NCBI GenBank assembly: GCA_020796225.1
Contig: CM036774.1
Span: forward strand, 24,732,192-24,796,191
Reading direction: 5' to 3'
DNA length: 64,000 nt
Source of the DNA: Arion vulgaris
Taxonomy: Eukaryota; Mollusca; Gastropoda; Stylommatophora; Arionidae
The notes beneath the pieces are model-generated. The model ran no database searches. It saw only the letters and a program-made list of their open reading frames with translations, and had not been told where the DNA came from. Shown here piece by piece: positions 9,638 to 19,449 of the stretch. Position numbers and translations under genes: made by a program. Numbering within the stretch: the stretch's first letter is position 1; every line of letters begins with the position of its first letter.

Positions 9638-10695
9638 TCTTGTACAGTTATACGTTACATATGGTTTGAAAATAATTTCTCCATGACGTTCTATCCTGAA
9701 TGATTGATTGATTGATAGAACCATCGTTATTGCACTTTGGTGAGCAGTCATGTGTGATTCGATCTCTTTCTTACGCAGAAAGATCTCAGCGGCAGTTCAC
9801 GAAGTCGTTAGGACCGACGAGGATCCCCGACGCAAATTAGAAGATGCTAAAAATATATTGTGAGTACTTTTTTGAAAATATTTCTAATGAATTTTGTTCG
9901 GGCAGTGGTGTTCCAGCCTGCTGTTCTCGATTTTTAACTAAAATGGGTTCTCTAATTAGCTGAAATAGAACACGGGACCTAAGTTTTATCGTTCGTCTCC
10001 GATATGACTATAAACTCTATCTCGTCTACACTGAGATCAGGTATCTCTGGACAAATATCCGGATAGCTTCCCGAGGGAGCGAACAGGGTACATATAGAAC
10101 GAGTAGCGAGCACCTAGCCTCTGACCGAGACCAACCAAGCTCTTACCTGGACAACTCGCTCAATCTCCTCTATGGAATTGAGTCCGATATTTCTTGACTC
10201 TCAATAAAGTCTGTTTCAGGGTCTCCCTAGGGAGTCCTTTCTATCTTGTATCATTCGCCTCCCACTTCAATGCCTGCTTTGGTATTCTTTGATCATTTCT
10301 TCTCAGAGTATGCCCAACATATCTCCATCTTCTCTTCTTATAACAGTTGTTACTAGTGGTTGACCAGACATTTCTTCTCAAGGTATGTCCAACATATCTC
10401 CATCTTCTCTTTCTTATAACAGTTGTCACTAGTGGTTGACCAGACATTTCTCTGATTTCATCACTTCTTCTGAATTGGTTCCATTTTATATTCATTATTT
10501 TTCGCAGATATCTATTTTCAAAAGCATTCAACTTGCTTTCTATATCTTTAGTCATTTTCCAACTCTCGCTGGCATATGTTAGGATTGATACAACATTTGA
10601 ATTAAAAATATGTAATTTAGTTTTAATACTATATAACTTGCAGTTCCATATTTTATTTAGACTTTTATCAGCTGATGTTGATTTACGTAGCATAT
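9638..10695 (-). mobile_element. LINE-N C-terminus, interrupted by SINE-F
   Basis: The 3' end ATTCCTCTTGTACAGTTATA (9638 on) matches the LINE-N end at 58443. After SINE-F (9699-10140) it resumes with CAACTCGCTCAATCTCCTC. The minus strand encodes SWKMTKDIESKLNAFENRYL and RKIMNIKW, then SGQPLVTTVIRKRRWRYVGH. An in-frame duplication of this last segment (about 10300-10450) gives two RRWRYVGHTLRRN blocks. It is 5'-truncated upstream. Confidence 0.88.
9699..10140 (-). mobile_element. SINE-F nested in LINE-N
   Basis: Begins with the reverse tail TGATTGATTGATTGAT and runs through the body (CACGGGACCTAAGTTTTATC) to the head CACCTAGCCTCTG. The flanks TCTATCCTG (9690-9698) and TCTTACCTG (10141-10149) match at 7 of 9 bases. 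They look like an aged target duplication interrupting LINE-N sequence. Confidence 0.85.
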
Positions 10696-10704
10696 TTTTT
10701 TGTT

Positions 10705-10746
10705 CGTACATACATACATACATACATACATACATACATACATAAC
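10705..10746. repeat. (CATA)n microsatellite
   Basis: About ten CATA units at the broken 5' edge of LINE-N. Further TA-rich repeats follow at 10808-10836. Confidence 0.95.
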
Positions 10747-10836
10747 TGCCTGTCTACATATTTACATACATACATTACATACGAAACCATGGTATATACA
10801 TCTTCACATATATATATATATATATATACATATATA

Positions 10837-11001
10837 CAGTGTCGGCTCGTCATTAAGGGCCAGTGGGGTCGGGACCCACCAAAAATAATGTATAACGTGT
10901 ATTTATTATTTATATAAATTAAAATATAGCAACAAACGACCATGATTTATCCGGAAAAAATGTCTGGCCCCCCCAACAAAAATGATCACGAGCCGCCACT
11001 G
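10837..11001 (+). mobile_element. hAT-like MITE in a (TA)n tract
   Basis: 165 bp with ends CAGTGTCGGCTCGTCATTA and ATGATCACGAGCCGCCACTG. The internal AACGTGTATTTATTATTTAT is shared with the copies at 17681 and 24850. The flanking octamers CATATATA and TATATATA agree with an 8 bp duplication, though the context is a simple repeat. Confidence 0.85.
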
Positions 11002-11020
11002 TATATATATATATATATAT

Positions 11021-11190
11021 TTTTTTTCCTATCCAGAAGCACTTGAGTTTTCAGCTCTTCGGTTCGGTGCCATGGACATCGTAAATCTGGAGAACCTGTG
11101 ACTTCTCTGCCAGCCCGTGGAATTGAACCGCACTCACAGGGGGCTTGTCATCCCTCGTTCAACGCGCTACGAACACGCTGGGCAGGTGGG
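11021..11190 (-). mobile_element. SINE-D, short form
   Basis: Has the CCAGAAGCACTTGAGTTTTC start and the GCGCTACGAACACGCTGGGC head. The 30 bp CGTAACCCTTCGGTTCGGTG module between CATGGACATCG and TAAATCTGG is missing, so this copy has the minimum module number. Confidence 0.88.
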
Positions 11191-11194
11191 TTCA

Positions 11195-11715
11195 CATATA
11201 TAAATACACATACACACAAGTACAAAAAATCCCACACAGTCACACACTACAAACACACAGTCACACAAACAAACAGTCACACATAAACAAACACAAACAC
11301 ACAGTCACACATACAAACACACAGTCACACATAAACAAACACAAAAAAAGTCACACATACAATAAAAAACAAAGATCACACATACAAACACACAGTCACA
11401 CATACAAACACACAGTCACACATTAAAAATACAAACACACAGTCACACAAACAAACACAAGTCACACTACAAACACACAGTCACACAAACAACACAAGTC
11501 ACACATACAAACACACAGTCACACATAAAACAAAAGTCACACATACAAACACACAGTCACACATACAAACACACAGTCACACATACAAACACACAGTCAC
11601 ACATATAAACACACAGTCACACATATAAACACACAGTCCCACATACAAACACACAGTCACACATACAAACACACATACAAACATACAGTCACACATACAA
11701 ACACACATACAAACA
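11195..11715. repeat. 20 bp minisatellite (CACACATACAAACACACAGT)n
   Basis: About 25 units with many small deletions in the first two thirds (for example CATAAACAAACACAAAAAAAG) and clean units from 11530 to 11660. No coding meaning. Confidence 0.92.
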
Positions 11716-12115
11716 TATGTCCACAGAACATAAATATACTCACATATTGCAATCTCGAACGTCTAATCAAATTCAATCAATTCCTAAACAAGAAACACTT
11801 CCTACATGCACAAATCCTACTGTTTCTCGTCAGCTGTAGAAGATAATAGTAATATAATATAAAAATAATAACATTCCTGCCAGTTTCCTGTGGAGCAGAG
11901 GACTAAATAAAATATAATTCATATTTCTGCTATCTTTTCATTTCTATTCAGTTAATTACTATCCGTTTCCTGTTTCATTTTCGACAAGTTGCTTCTTTTT
12001 TTCTTCTCTGTTAACCTCTCCATGTGGGTTCCAGAAAATGATCTGTCTTGCTATATCATTATTCTGTCATTTTAATGCATGTTCTAGCAAACACGGTGAC
12101 ACTTTTCTTTAGAAT
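11716..12115. other. Unassigned, AT-rich
   Basis: No family recognised except a weak LINE-M-like string at 12006-12055 (CATGTGGGTTCCAGAAAATG). No coding evidence. Confidence 0.35.
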
Positions 12116-12125
12116 GTGTACTCAT

Positions 12126-12343
12126 TTTTTTTTTTTTTTTTTTTTTTCCGATCCAGAAGCACTTGAGCTTTTCAGCTTTCGGCTCAGTGCCATGGACATC
12201 GTAACCCTTCGGTTCGGTGCCACGAACACCGTAAATCTGGGGAATCTGTGGCTTTTTCTGCCATCCCGCGGAATTGAACCCGCACACACAGAGGGATAGT
12301 CACCCGTAGTTCAACGCGCTACGAACACGCTGGGCAGACGGGC
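12126..12343 (-). mobile_element. SINE-D with perfect 10 bp TSD
   Basis: A long T run precedes CCGATCCAGAAGCACTTGAG. The body carries one and a half 30 bp modules and the head ends CACGCTGGGCAGACGG. The target duplication GTGTACTCAT is at 12116-12125 and 12344-12353. Confidence 0.95.
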
Positions 12344-12399
12344 GTGTACTCATGTTAAAGACCCAGCTTACTATATCATAATCTGGTTCTATGAATGTA

Positions 12400-13122
12400 A
12401 TATATTTTTGTTCGACACAATTTTCTCCCAACATTATGTTGTCAGTGCTAAACCTGGACGCTGACATCAACAAATAAACAGGTACAGGTATTAAACAGTC
12501 CCGTGTTTGTCTATTTGTTTTTTTGGAAGCTTTTAATATAACGTAAGGACGCTTGTATTGCTAGGCTAGGCGATTGGTGTCGTAAGGACTAGGTAAGTGG
12601 TTCGAGTCCCGTGTTTGTCTATTTGTTTTTTCGGAAGCTTTTAATTTACGTAAGGACGCTGACATCAAATGATTGAAGAAAACTAGTCACGACAGAGATG
12701 AAATGTTTACACAGAATTCTGGGAATAACAAGAAGAGGCCGGTTTAGTAATGAAGACATCCGAGACAATAAATGTGTACAACATCAGTACTAAACTACGT
12801 CAAGAAACAACAATTTAAATGGTTCGGCAACATTAGCAAATTACCAACAGACTGCGCCTCAAAGGGCAATGTTACTCTAATACAGAGGATACAAAGCAAA
12901 AGGTCGTCCACTCAAAATAGGAACTCAGAGATATCAGAAGCGGCGAAAAACACTATTTACGAAGTGTTCACTTTTAAAACCTGTTCTATGAATCTCTTCT
13001 TATCCTGACGCTGTGAGGCAAAACAGGATTAGAGAAGCACACACTAAAACCCGTTCTATGAATCTCTTCTTATCCTGATGCTGTGCATGTAGGCAAACAG
13101 AGCAGAGAAAAGAAAAAAAGTT
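12400..13122 (+). mobile_element. LINE-O C-terminus and tail, interrupted by SINE-P
   Basis: TTTTCTCCCAACATTATGTT and CTAAACCTGGACGCTGACAT precede the insert. Afterwards the frame gives KLVTTEMKCLHRILGITRRG-like then NEDIRDN and KKQQFKWFGNISKLPTD. The non-coding tail CCCGTTCTATGAATCTCTTC, then CTTATCCTGA, occurs twice (12980 and 13050), a 65 bp tandem duplication of the 3' end. Stops and lost bases make it inactive. Confidence 0.82.
12471..12653 (+). mobile_element. SINE-P, small tRNA-like insert with duplicated tail
   Basis: Contains a consensus B box GGTTCGAGTCCC (about 12598-12609) and an A-box-like TAGGCGATTGG (about 12564). The segment CCCGTGTTTGTCTATTTGTT to AAGCTTTTAAT occurs both before and after this head, so it is a partial dimer. 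The flanking 15 bp GGACGCTGACATCAA (12456-12470 and 12654-12668) acts as target duplication inside LINE-O. Confidence 0.65.
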
Positions 13123-13371
13123 CTTTCAATGCATGTTCTATTCAACGTTCTCCTCTTGTCTTTAGGTCTTGACCTACAATTTAAGAACCGTTTTGCAATA
13201 TCATTAGTCAGTGAGACCTTTCAATGAGTTTTTCAGTTTCAAGATGGTGGCAAGCGGTCGTGTATAGATCGTGTTTGCGGTGAACTTGGACAATCCACTC
13301 CTATTCCTGTGTTTTGTGCCGGTTCGTGTCTTCAAATTATGCACACGGGATATGCATATCATTGGATGAAA

Positions 13372-13876
13372 TGTGTGTCCGATGAATGGCCTTGCTGGAG
13401 TGGGATGTTGTCCGATGAATGGCCTTGCTGGAGTGAGATGGCGTCCGATGAATGGCCTTGCTGGAGTGGGATGTCGTCCGATGAATGGCCTTGCTGAGTG
13501 TGATGGCATCCGATGAATGACCTCGCTGGAGTGTGATGGCATCCGATGAATGGCCTTGCTGGAGTGAGATGGCATCCGATGAATGGCCTCGCTGGAGTGT
13601 GATGGCATCCGATGAATGGCCTTGTTGAGTGGGGTGGCGTCCGATGAATGGCCTTGCTGGAGTGGGGTGGCGTCCGATGAATGGCCTCGCTGGAGTGTGA
13701 TGGCATCCGATGAATGGCCTTGCTGGAGTGGGGTGGCGTCCGATGAATGGCCTTGCTGGAGTGGGGTGTCGTCCGATGAATGGCCTTGCTGGAGTGGGGT
13801 GGCGTCCGATGAATTGCCTTGCTGGAGTGGGATGTCGTCCGATGAATGGCCTTGCTGGAGTGGGATGGCGTCCGAT
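13372..13876. repeat. 33 bp minisatellite, about 15 copies
   Basis: The unit is GTCCGATGAATGGCCTTGCT plus GGAGTGGGATGGC. The 33 bp length keeps frames open on both strands: plus gives an 11-residue SDEWPCWSGM-like repeat, minus gives HSSKAIHRTPS. No start context, flanking exon or homologue supports coding. One- and two-base deletions at 13497 and 13625 shift the frames. Confidence 0.92.
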
Positions 13877-14045
13877 GTTTCGCCACTGACCGTTGCTGAC
13901 AGGCTGTATTTGCTTTAGCTTGAATAAGGAGTTCAGGGGATGCGATCTCCCTCTCTCTCCCTCAGAAAGGGTGCTGATATAGACGATATTATGCCACAAG
14001 GCGCACCAGAAATCATAGTATCATGCATCTCACGATTACATATGA

Positions 14046-14428
14046 TGCCCATCCAAGTGGTTACCGGGGCCCAAATTTGGAGTGTAAAGAATAGAACTAC
14101 TGTTACCTGCCCCGCATGTCGGTAGAGGCGGCGATTAAGGAGGTTTGGATGAAATCGGATGCACGTGTCCTAGATGTGTAGAAGTCAACCTGCTGCCTTG
14201 CAGGTCGGCTGGGGACAGCCAAATGCTAACGGAGAGCGAACCCATTAAACGCTGGCTGAATCCGGACACATCGCCGAAGGATAAGCACCAGAGCTCCAAA
14301 TGGCACTGAAGATGTGACAAAACCCACCCATGCTAAGGCTTCATAAATCAGATTTCCACATGAATGAATTTATGGAGAGATCTGGTACATGGGTCTTTTA
14401 GGTGATCGCGAGAGATATATATATATAT
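14046..14428 (+). mobile_element. SINE-C (shared head, distinct tail)
   Basis: The head GTGGTTACCGGGGCCCAAAT through ATGTCGGTAGAGGCGATTAA is the module shared with SINE-A/B/Q. The tail is different: CCTGCTGCCTTGCAGGTCGG, GAGCGAACCCATTAAACGCT, ACATCGCCGAAGGATAAGCA and GTGATCGCGAGAGATATATA. A second copy with the same head-tail join lies at 62333, and a tail-only copy ends at 56520. Confidence 0.85.
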
Positions 14429-14746
14429 GATGGTTATGCCTTCCGATAATACTTTGGTTGTTAAGCGACCTACCAAGCCTCGCTTAGCTAAGTCAATACA
14501 CTCAAAACTACACATACTTAGAGATGTGCTCCAAATAACAGTTGACTTCATAACAACACATCTAACTGTTTAAACTACTTAACACAATTCTTTCTTTGCT
14601 AGTGTTCAGTTTGACAAACTCAATTTAGACACTGAAGAAGAGAAATGTTGACTGTGGACTGTTTTCTCAAGAAAATTACAGCTGACATAAAAAGTGTACA
14701 CAACTAAAGATACGGCAAAAAAAGTTCTGGAAAAAGTGTACACAGC
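14429..14746. other. Unassigned sequence
   Basis: No coding segment or recognised family. Confidence 0.35.
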
Positions 14747-14972
14747 ACAATTGACTTCACTGCACCGGGTTCTACCCCATATGGCTAGGTTCCTCTCCCG
14801 ACATGACATATCATCTACCGAGAGTATTGTACAGAGCACGAATTCCGTAGCCCCGGCGATAATCCAATGGGTCTAAGGAAGAAAAAAACCACTCTTGAAC
14901 AGAACGGCGCAGTCCGGATTTGAACACACGATCTTTGATTAGCAAAGTAAGAGCGTAACCACTTAGACACAG
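14747..14972 (-). mobile_element. SINE-E
   Basis: Matches 1730-1973 in order: TTGACTTCACTGCACCGGGT, GAGAGTATTGTACAGAGCAC, then CCGGATTTGAACACACGA (degenerate B box on minus) and GTAACCACTTAGAC (A box on minus). Divergence is moderate. Confidence 0.85.
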
Positions 14973-15119
14973 ACATTCTAAGTAAACTTTCAATTACGAA
15001 GGTATGTAGTTTTCTGGTGCTGTCATTTTTTCTATATCCCTATTCTTATTCTTTTGTATATATGTTCTAGTCAACCCCCTCGTGTTTTCTAAGAACTTGA
15101 TCCATTATTTAACACCTGC

Positions 15120-15912
15120 CTTTCTTCCTCTTTCTTCTTCTTCAGCCTTCGTCCCTAGGGAGGCACAGGTCCACAACCAAGGCCTTCAAAGCCTGCATAT
15201 CCAAGACGATCTTTTCCAGATCTCTACCCATTTTCTTGCCATGAGTCCCTCCTTGCGTGGTCTGTCCTCGGGTGGCAAGCTATGAATATTCCTGGTTGTG
15301 GTTTCTGTATCTATCTAGTGATTTGTACATTGTGGGGTTGCTAGCTCCACGCCCAACCTCCTTAGTCGCTTCTTACGACACGCGTGGCAGGTACCAGTGG
15401 TTCTATTCTATACACCCCTAATGAGTATGCTTCAACTGATTGCATCTGGAAGTATGCGGGTGGAATGGGTGGACAGCATTCGAGATCACATCTCAAGAAA
15501 ATGACTTGGCTGTACACGCCTGGACATGCTGGAGTGCGGGTAACGAGCGTGCTGACTCTCTTGCAAACAGTGCCCGACTCAAGTGGGCAGAAGCATGGAC
15601 AGAGCCGATATCATCAATGCGGTTGTGACATGGTGTGGGTCTCAATTGTGTGACATGGGCGGGTCTCAGACACTGGAACGAGTTCGAAAATTAGGTGTTA
15701 AGTTTGGACATGCCAGACAGTGTCGTCTTCGTGGTAGAGAGAAAAGATATAGTAATCAACTTCTCATGGGTACTGTGAGCAAATGGACTTTGGGATGGCT
15801 GCTGCAACGGAGGACAGAGCACGAATGGGAATGCCCAATGTGCCATGACGTCGATCGCATAACATAACATAACATAACACCCCTAATTTGAGCCCATGTA
15901 ACCACTCAGGCG
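15120..15912 (-). mobile_element. SINE-Q: SINE-A-type head with LINE-M-derived tail
   Basis: On minus, the head (TAACCACTCAGGCGA at the right, CTTACGACACGCGTGGCAGG inside) is the shared head of SINE-A/B/C. The left 100-120 bp (CTTCGTCCCTAGGGAGGCAC, CACAACCAAGGCCTTCAAAG, ATCTTTTCCAGATCT) match the 3' end of the LINE-M copy at 39190 in the same order. The 9 bp target duplication AACACCTGC is at 15111-15119 and 15913-15921. LINE-K interrupts it at 15423-15876. Confidence 0.82.
15423..15876 (+). mobile_element. LINE-K, 5'-truncated, nested in SINE-Q
   Basis: Runs from ATGCTTCAACTGATTGCATC, with RNase H C-terminal KMTWLYTPGHAGV in one frame and NERADSLAN in the next (frameshift). It continues through QCRLRGREKRYSNQ and KWTLGWLLQRRTEHEWECP to CGATCGCATAACATAACATA. 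The perfect 11 bp target duplication ACACCCCTAAT is at 15412-15422 and 15877-15887. Confidence 0.93.
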
Positions 15913-15921
15913 AACACCTGC

Positions 15922-16334
15922 ATTTACCATATCACTAATCGGTCCGTTTACTATATAGTCTTCTCAATTCCTTTGTCAGTTCTTCAAATTTTGACTCATA
16001 TAATTCTTTGTTGGTTTTTTTCCCCCCACGAGTTCCCAATTAACAACGTTATCGTAATACTAAAAAATATCTTCAAAGTATTCAAAAACACTCGATGATT
16101 ACCACCCTCTTTGTTACACAACCCCCTCGACACACACATCAAAAACTGTTAACAAAGCTAGACAGGTCAGATAATGAATGATGCATAGTAAAGTTCTAGA
16201 TTGGTTAACCCCGACCAAACGTGTGTACAAGTTGGTAGTTATGGGAATGCTCAGCACGAGTACCCTTGGGTACCTGCTGATAAGGTGTCAAGAAATATGG
16301 GTCTAGTTTGAGAGCGATGGCGTCGTTTTTTGTT
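15922..16334. other. Unassigned sequence
   Basis: No coding segment or recognised family between SINE-Q and the 17 bp array. Confidence 0.35.
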
Positions 16335-17602
16335 TACATCTGTTTCTCTCTATCATCTGTTTCTCTCTATCATCTGTTTCTTTCTATCATCTGTTTCTCT
16401 CTATCATCTGTTTCTCGCTATCATCTGTTTCTTTCTATCATCTGTTTCTTTCTATCATCTGTTTCTTTCTATGATCTGTTTCTTTCTATCATCTGTTTCT
16501 TTCTATCATCTGTTTCTCTCTATCATCTGTTTCTCTCTATCATCTGTTTCTTTCTATCATCTGTTTCTTTCTATGATCTGTTTCTTTCTATCATCTGTTT
16601 CTTTCTATCATCTGTTTCTCTCTATCATCTGTTTCTCTCTATCATCTGTTTCTTTCTATCATCTGTTTCTTTCTATCATCTGTTTCTCTCTATCATCTGT
16701 TTCTCGCTATCATCTGTTTCTTTCTATCATCTGTTTCTTTCTATCATCTGTTTCTTTCTATCATCTGTTTCTTTCTATCATCTGTTTCTCTCTATCATCT
16801 GTTTCTTTCTATCATCTGTTTCTCTCTATCATCTGTTTCTCTCTATCATCTGTTTCTCTCTATCATCTGTTTCTTTCTATCATCTGTTTCTTTCTATCAT
16901 CTGTTTCTCTCTATCATCTGTTTCTTTCTATCATCTGTTTCTTTCTATCATCTGTTTCTCTCTATCATCTGTTTCTTTCTATCATCTGTTTCTCTCTATC
17001 ATCTGTTTCTTTCTATCATCTGTTTCTTTCTATCATCTGTTTCTCTCTATCATCTGTTTCTCTCTATCATCTGTTTCTTTCTATCATCTGTTTCTTTCTA
17101 TCATCTGTTTCTCTCTATCATCTGTTTCTTTCTATCATCTGTTTCTTTCTATCATCTGTTTCTTTCTATCATCTGTTTCTTTCTATCATCTGTTTCTCTC
17201 TATCATCTGTTTCTCTCTATCATCTGTTTCTCTCTATCATCTGTTTCTTTCTATCATCTGTTTCTCTCTATCATCTGTTTCTTTCTATCATCTGTTTCTT
17301 TCTATCATCTGTTTCTCTCTATCATCTGTTTCTTTCTATCATCTGTTTCTTTCTATCATCTGTTTCTCTCTATCATCTGTTTCTCTCTATCATCTGTTTC
17401 TTTCTATCATCTGTTTCTCTCTATCATCTGTTTCTCTTATCATCTGTTTCTCTCTATCATCTGTTTCTTCTATCATCTGTTTCTCTCTATCATCTGTTTC
17501 TTCATCATCTGTTTCTCTCTATCATCTGTTCTTCTATTCTCTATCATCGTTTCTTTCTATCATCTGTTTCTTTCTATCATCTGTTTCTCTCTATCATCTC
17601 TT
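16335..17602. repeat. 17 bp minisatellite, about 74 copies
   Basis: The unit is CTCTATCATCTGTTTCT with a C/T variant (CTCTAT versus TTCTAT). The 17 bp period cycles through all frames, so plus frames remain open for over 430 residues as a Leu/Ser/Phe-rich 17-residue repeat. Single-base deletions cluster in the last 200 bp. I treat the frames as non-coding. Confidence 0.95.
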
Positions 17603-17680
17603 CAGCGATGTACGGAAATGTACAAATCTGAGGTAGTCAGACAAGACCAAATATGGAGACAATTGTGGGTAGGCTGCGGT

Positions 17681-17828
17681 CAGTGGCGGCTCGTGATTAA
17701 GGGCCAGTGGGGCCGGGCCCACCAAAAATAAAGTGTAACGTGTATTTATTATTTTATACATTAAAATATTTCCTAACCGAACAATACTGTCTGGCCCCAC
17801 CAACAAAAGTGATCACGTGCCGCCACTG
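17681..17828 (+). mobile_element. hAT-like MITE, 148 bp, perfect 8 bp TSD
   Basis: The ends CAGTGGCGGCTCGTGATTA and TGATCACGTGCCGCCACTG are inverted repeats. The flanking octamer GCTGCGGT is identical at 17673-17680 and 17829-17836. An 8 bp duplication and CAG...CTG ends are the hAT superfamily pattern. The internal part is AT-rich and non-coding. Confidence 0.92.
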
Positions 17829-17888
17829 GCTGCGGTGATACTAAGTAAATTGGCGTTTAAGGACAAAGACACGTGTGTATAGTATCAC

Positions 17889-18275
17889 ATCTCTCTCTCT
17901 CTCTCTGCCTTTTTACCCGGATTGGGGCATAGGCCCTCAACCAACTCATGCCAAGTCTTCCTATCTCTAACTATCTCCTGCAGCTCCCTCCAGCTCTTCT
18001 TTATATGTTGATCTCCGCCTCCAAATCTCGTCTCCATGTATTTCTCGGCCTCCCCTTCTTTTGCTGTCTCTGTTGGTTTCAGGAAAGGACCCTTCTTGTT
18101 ATATTCCCCTCAAGTTTTCGCAAAGTGTGTTCTATCCAGCGCCATCGCCTTTTCTTAACCTCTTGATTCACTGGAATCTGTCTTGTTCTCTCTATAAGTT
18201 CCTCATTTGTGACACTATCATACCATCTTAGTTCCTCTATTCTGTGCAGACACCAGTTGATGAATGTTTGCAATT
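17889..18275 (-). mobile_element. LINE-M C-terminus with (GA)n tail
   Basis: The minus strand carries QTFINWCLHRIEELRWYDSV and TNEELIERTRQIPVNQEVKK, then RRWRWIEHTLRK. It ends in the same TCTCTCTC tract (on plus) as the copy at 8572. One frame stays open for 64 residues and then breaks. Confidence 0.87.
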
Positions 18276-18352
18276 TATACGTTATTATTTTAGTAATTCA
18301 TGAGTTAGCAAAAGTTAAATTAAATATAAAACTAACGATAATCCCACATTTC

Positions 18353-18573
18353 GATCATAGAGCTTTATCAAGGAGACATATAGACAGAATAAACACTAAA
18401 TAAACTAGAACATAGATCTTTATCAAGAAGACATATGACAGAATAAACATTAAATAAACTAGAACATGATCTTATCAGAACATAGACAGAATAAACACTA
18501 AATAAACTAGAACATAGATCTTTATCAAGAAGACATATAGACAGAATAAACATTAAATAAACTAGAACATAAA
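18353..18573. repeat. 55 bp tandem repeat, about 4 copies
   Basis: The unit contains AGATCTTTATCAAGAAGACA, TATAGACAGAATAAACA and AAATAAACTAGAACAT. The third copy has lost several bases. Confidence 0.9.
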
Positions 18574-18689
18574 GCTGAATAAGAAGCATGACTGGAGATT
18601 AGATCTCTTCATACTACCTGGTAGTTTGCCGCATACTTTTACCAATATGTCTGCTTTCTCATTGCCAGATATACCACAATTGAATTATA

Positions 18690-18767
18690 CAGAGTGTTCA
18701 AGATAAAAGTAGCCCGATTGACAAATCAAAATTTGCCCATCGGGCTACTTTTATCTAGAACACCCTG
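18690..18767. mobile_element. Mariner-like 78 bp hairpin MITE
   Basis: The arms CAGAGTGTTCAAGATAAAAG and TAGCCCGAT are mirrored by ATCGGGCTACTTTTATCTAG and AACACCCTG around an 18-20 bp loop. TA flanks both ends (18688-18689, 18768-18769). TA duplication with a CAGGGTGTTC-type terminus is the mariner/Tc1 pattern. It is almost nothing but terminal repeats. Confidence 0.82.
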
Positions 18768-18779
18768 TATCTACTGAAC

Positions 18780-19163
18780 TTGGTTCTCTGTGGGGTAGAG
18801 GTTAGGTACTTGTCTCTCTATTCAATGGTACTCGCTTCGCTGCCTTGTGAAGTCATCGGTATATTTTTATAGAGATCCCGGATCTCGGAGACGGACGATA
18901 AAACGTAGGTCCCGTGTTCAAGTCGACCACGTAAAAGAACGGTTGGCAGTTCAAATCGTGAAGAGCAGGCTGGAAAATCCATCTTAAAATAAAAATATTC
19001 ATACACAAATATTTTCACCATCTTCTATATTATATCGGGGCCCTACGTCGGTGCTACGGAGTTCATGCAATGCCGGTGAGATCTTCATGCGTAAGAAAGA
19101 GTTGGGAGCACACAAGGTTACTCATTGCAGTGCAACGATGATGGCTTAATCAATTAATCAATA
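18780..19163 (+). mobile_element. SINE-F
   Basis: Head GTGGGGTAGAGGTTAGGTAC, body GACGATAAAACGTAGGTCCC, tail module GGTGCTACGGAGTTCATGCA to AGTGCAACGATGATGG, and end (AATCAATT)n. The B box is decayed (ACTCGCTTCGCTGCC). Confidence 0.88.
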
Positions 19164-19189
19164 TCTTTATCTTACAAAGTGTACTACGT

Positions 19190-19306
19190 AGAACGACTTT
19201 TCTCGTCACAGTCCGTACATCTTCGTGTTGACGACTTTCTCGTCAGAAGTCTCCGTCCATCTTCGTGTTGACGACTTTCTCGTCAAAGTCCGTCCATCTT
19301 CGTGAT
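19190..19306. repeat. About 39 bp direct repeat, 3 copies
   Basis: CGACTTTCTCGTCA, AGTCCGTCCATCTTCGTG and TTGA recur at about 19192, 19231 and 19271. Confidence 0.85.
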
Positions 19307-19449
19307 GAACTTCTGATTAACTCTATCAATCCTGTTGACCACTATAGAAGTATACAAAAGAGTGACAACCGCACAACAAGCCCATATAAAAGTAAAGGAA
19401 CCTTTTTCATACGTCGATATCATATCATCAGTGCCGTGCCGCTGGCGTA

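Noticed and set aside
10675..10945. Short frames across CATA and TATA repeats
   Set aside because: Simple-sequence translation (Thr-Tyr-Ile-His cycles) with no other support.
16308..17636. Plus-strand frames over 430 residues, hydrophobic, looking like multi-pass membrane proteins
   Set aside because: Pure product of a 17 bp repeat cycling through frames. The hydrophobicity comes from TTC/ATC-rich DNA.
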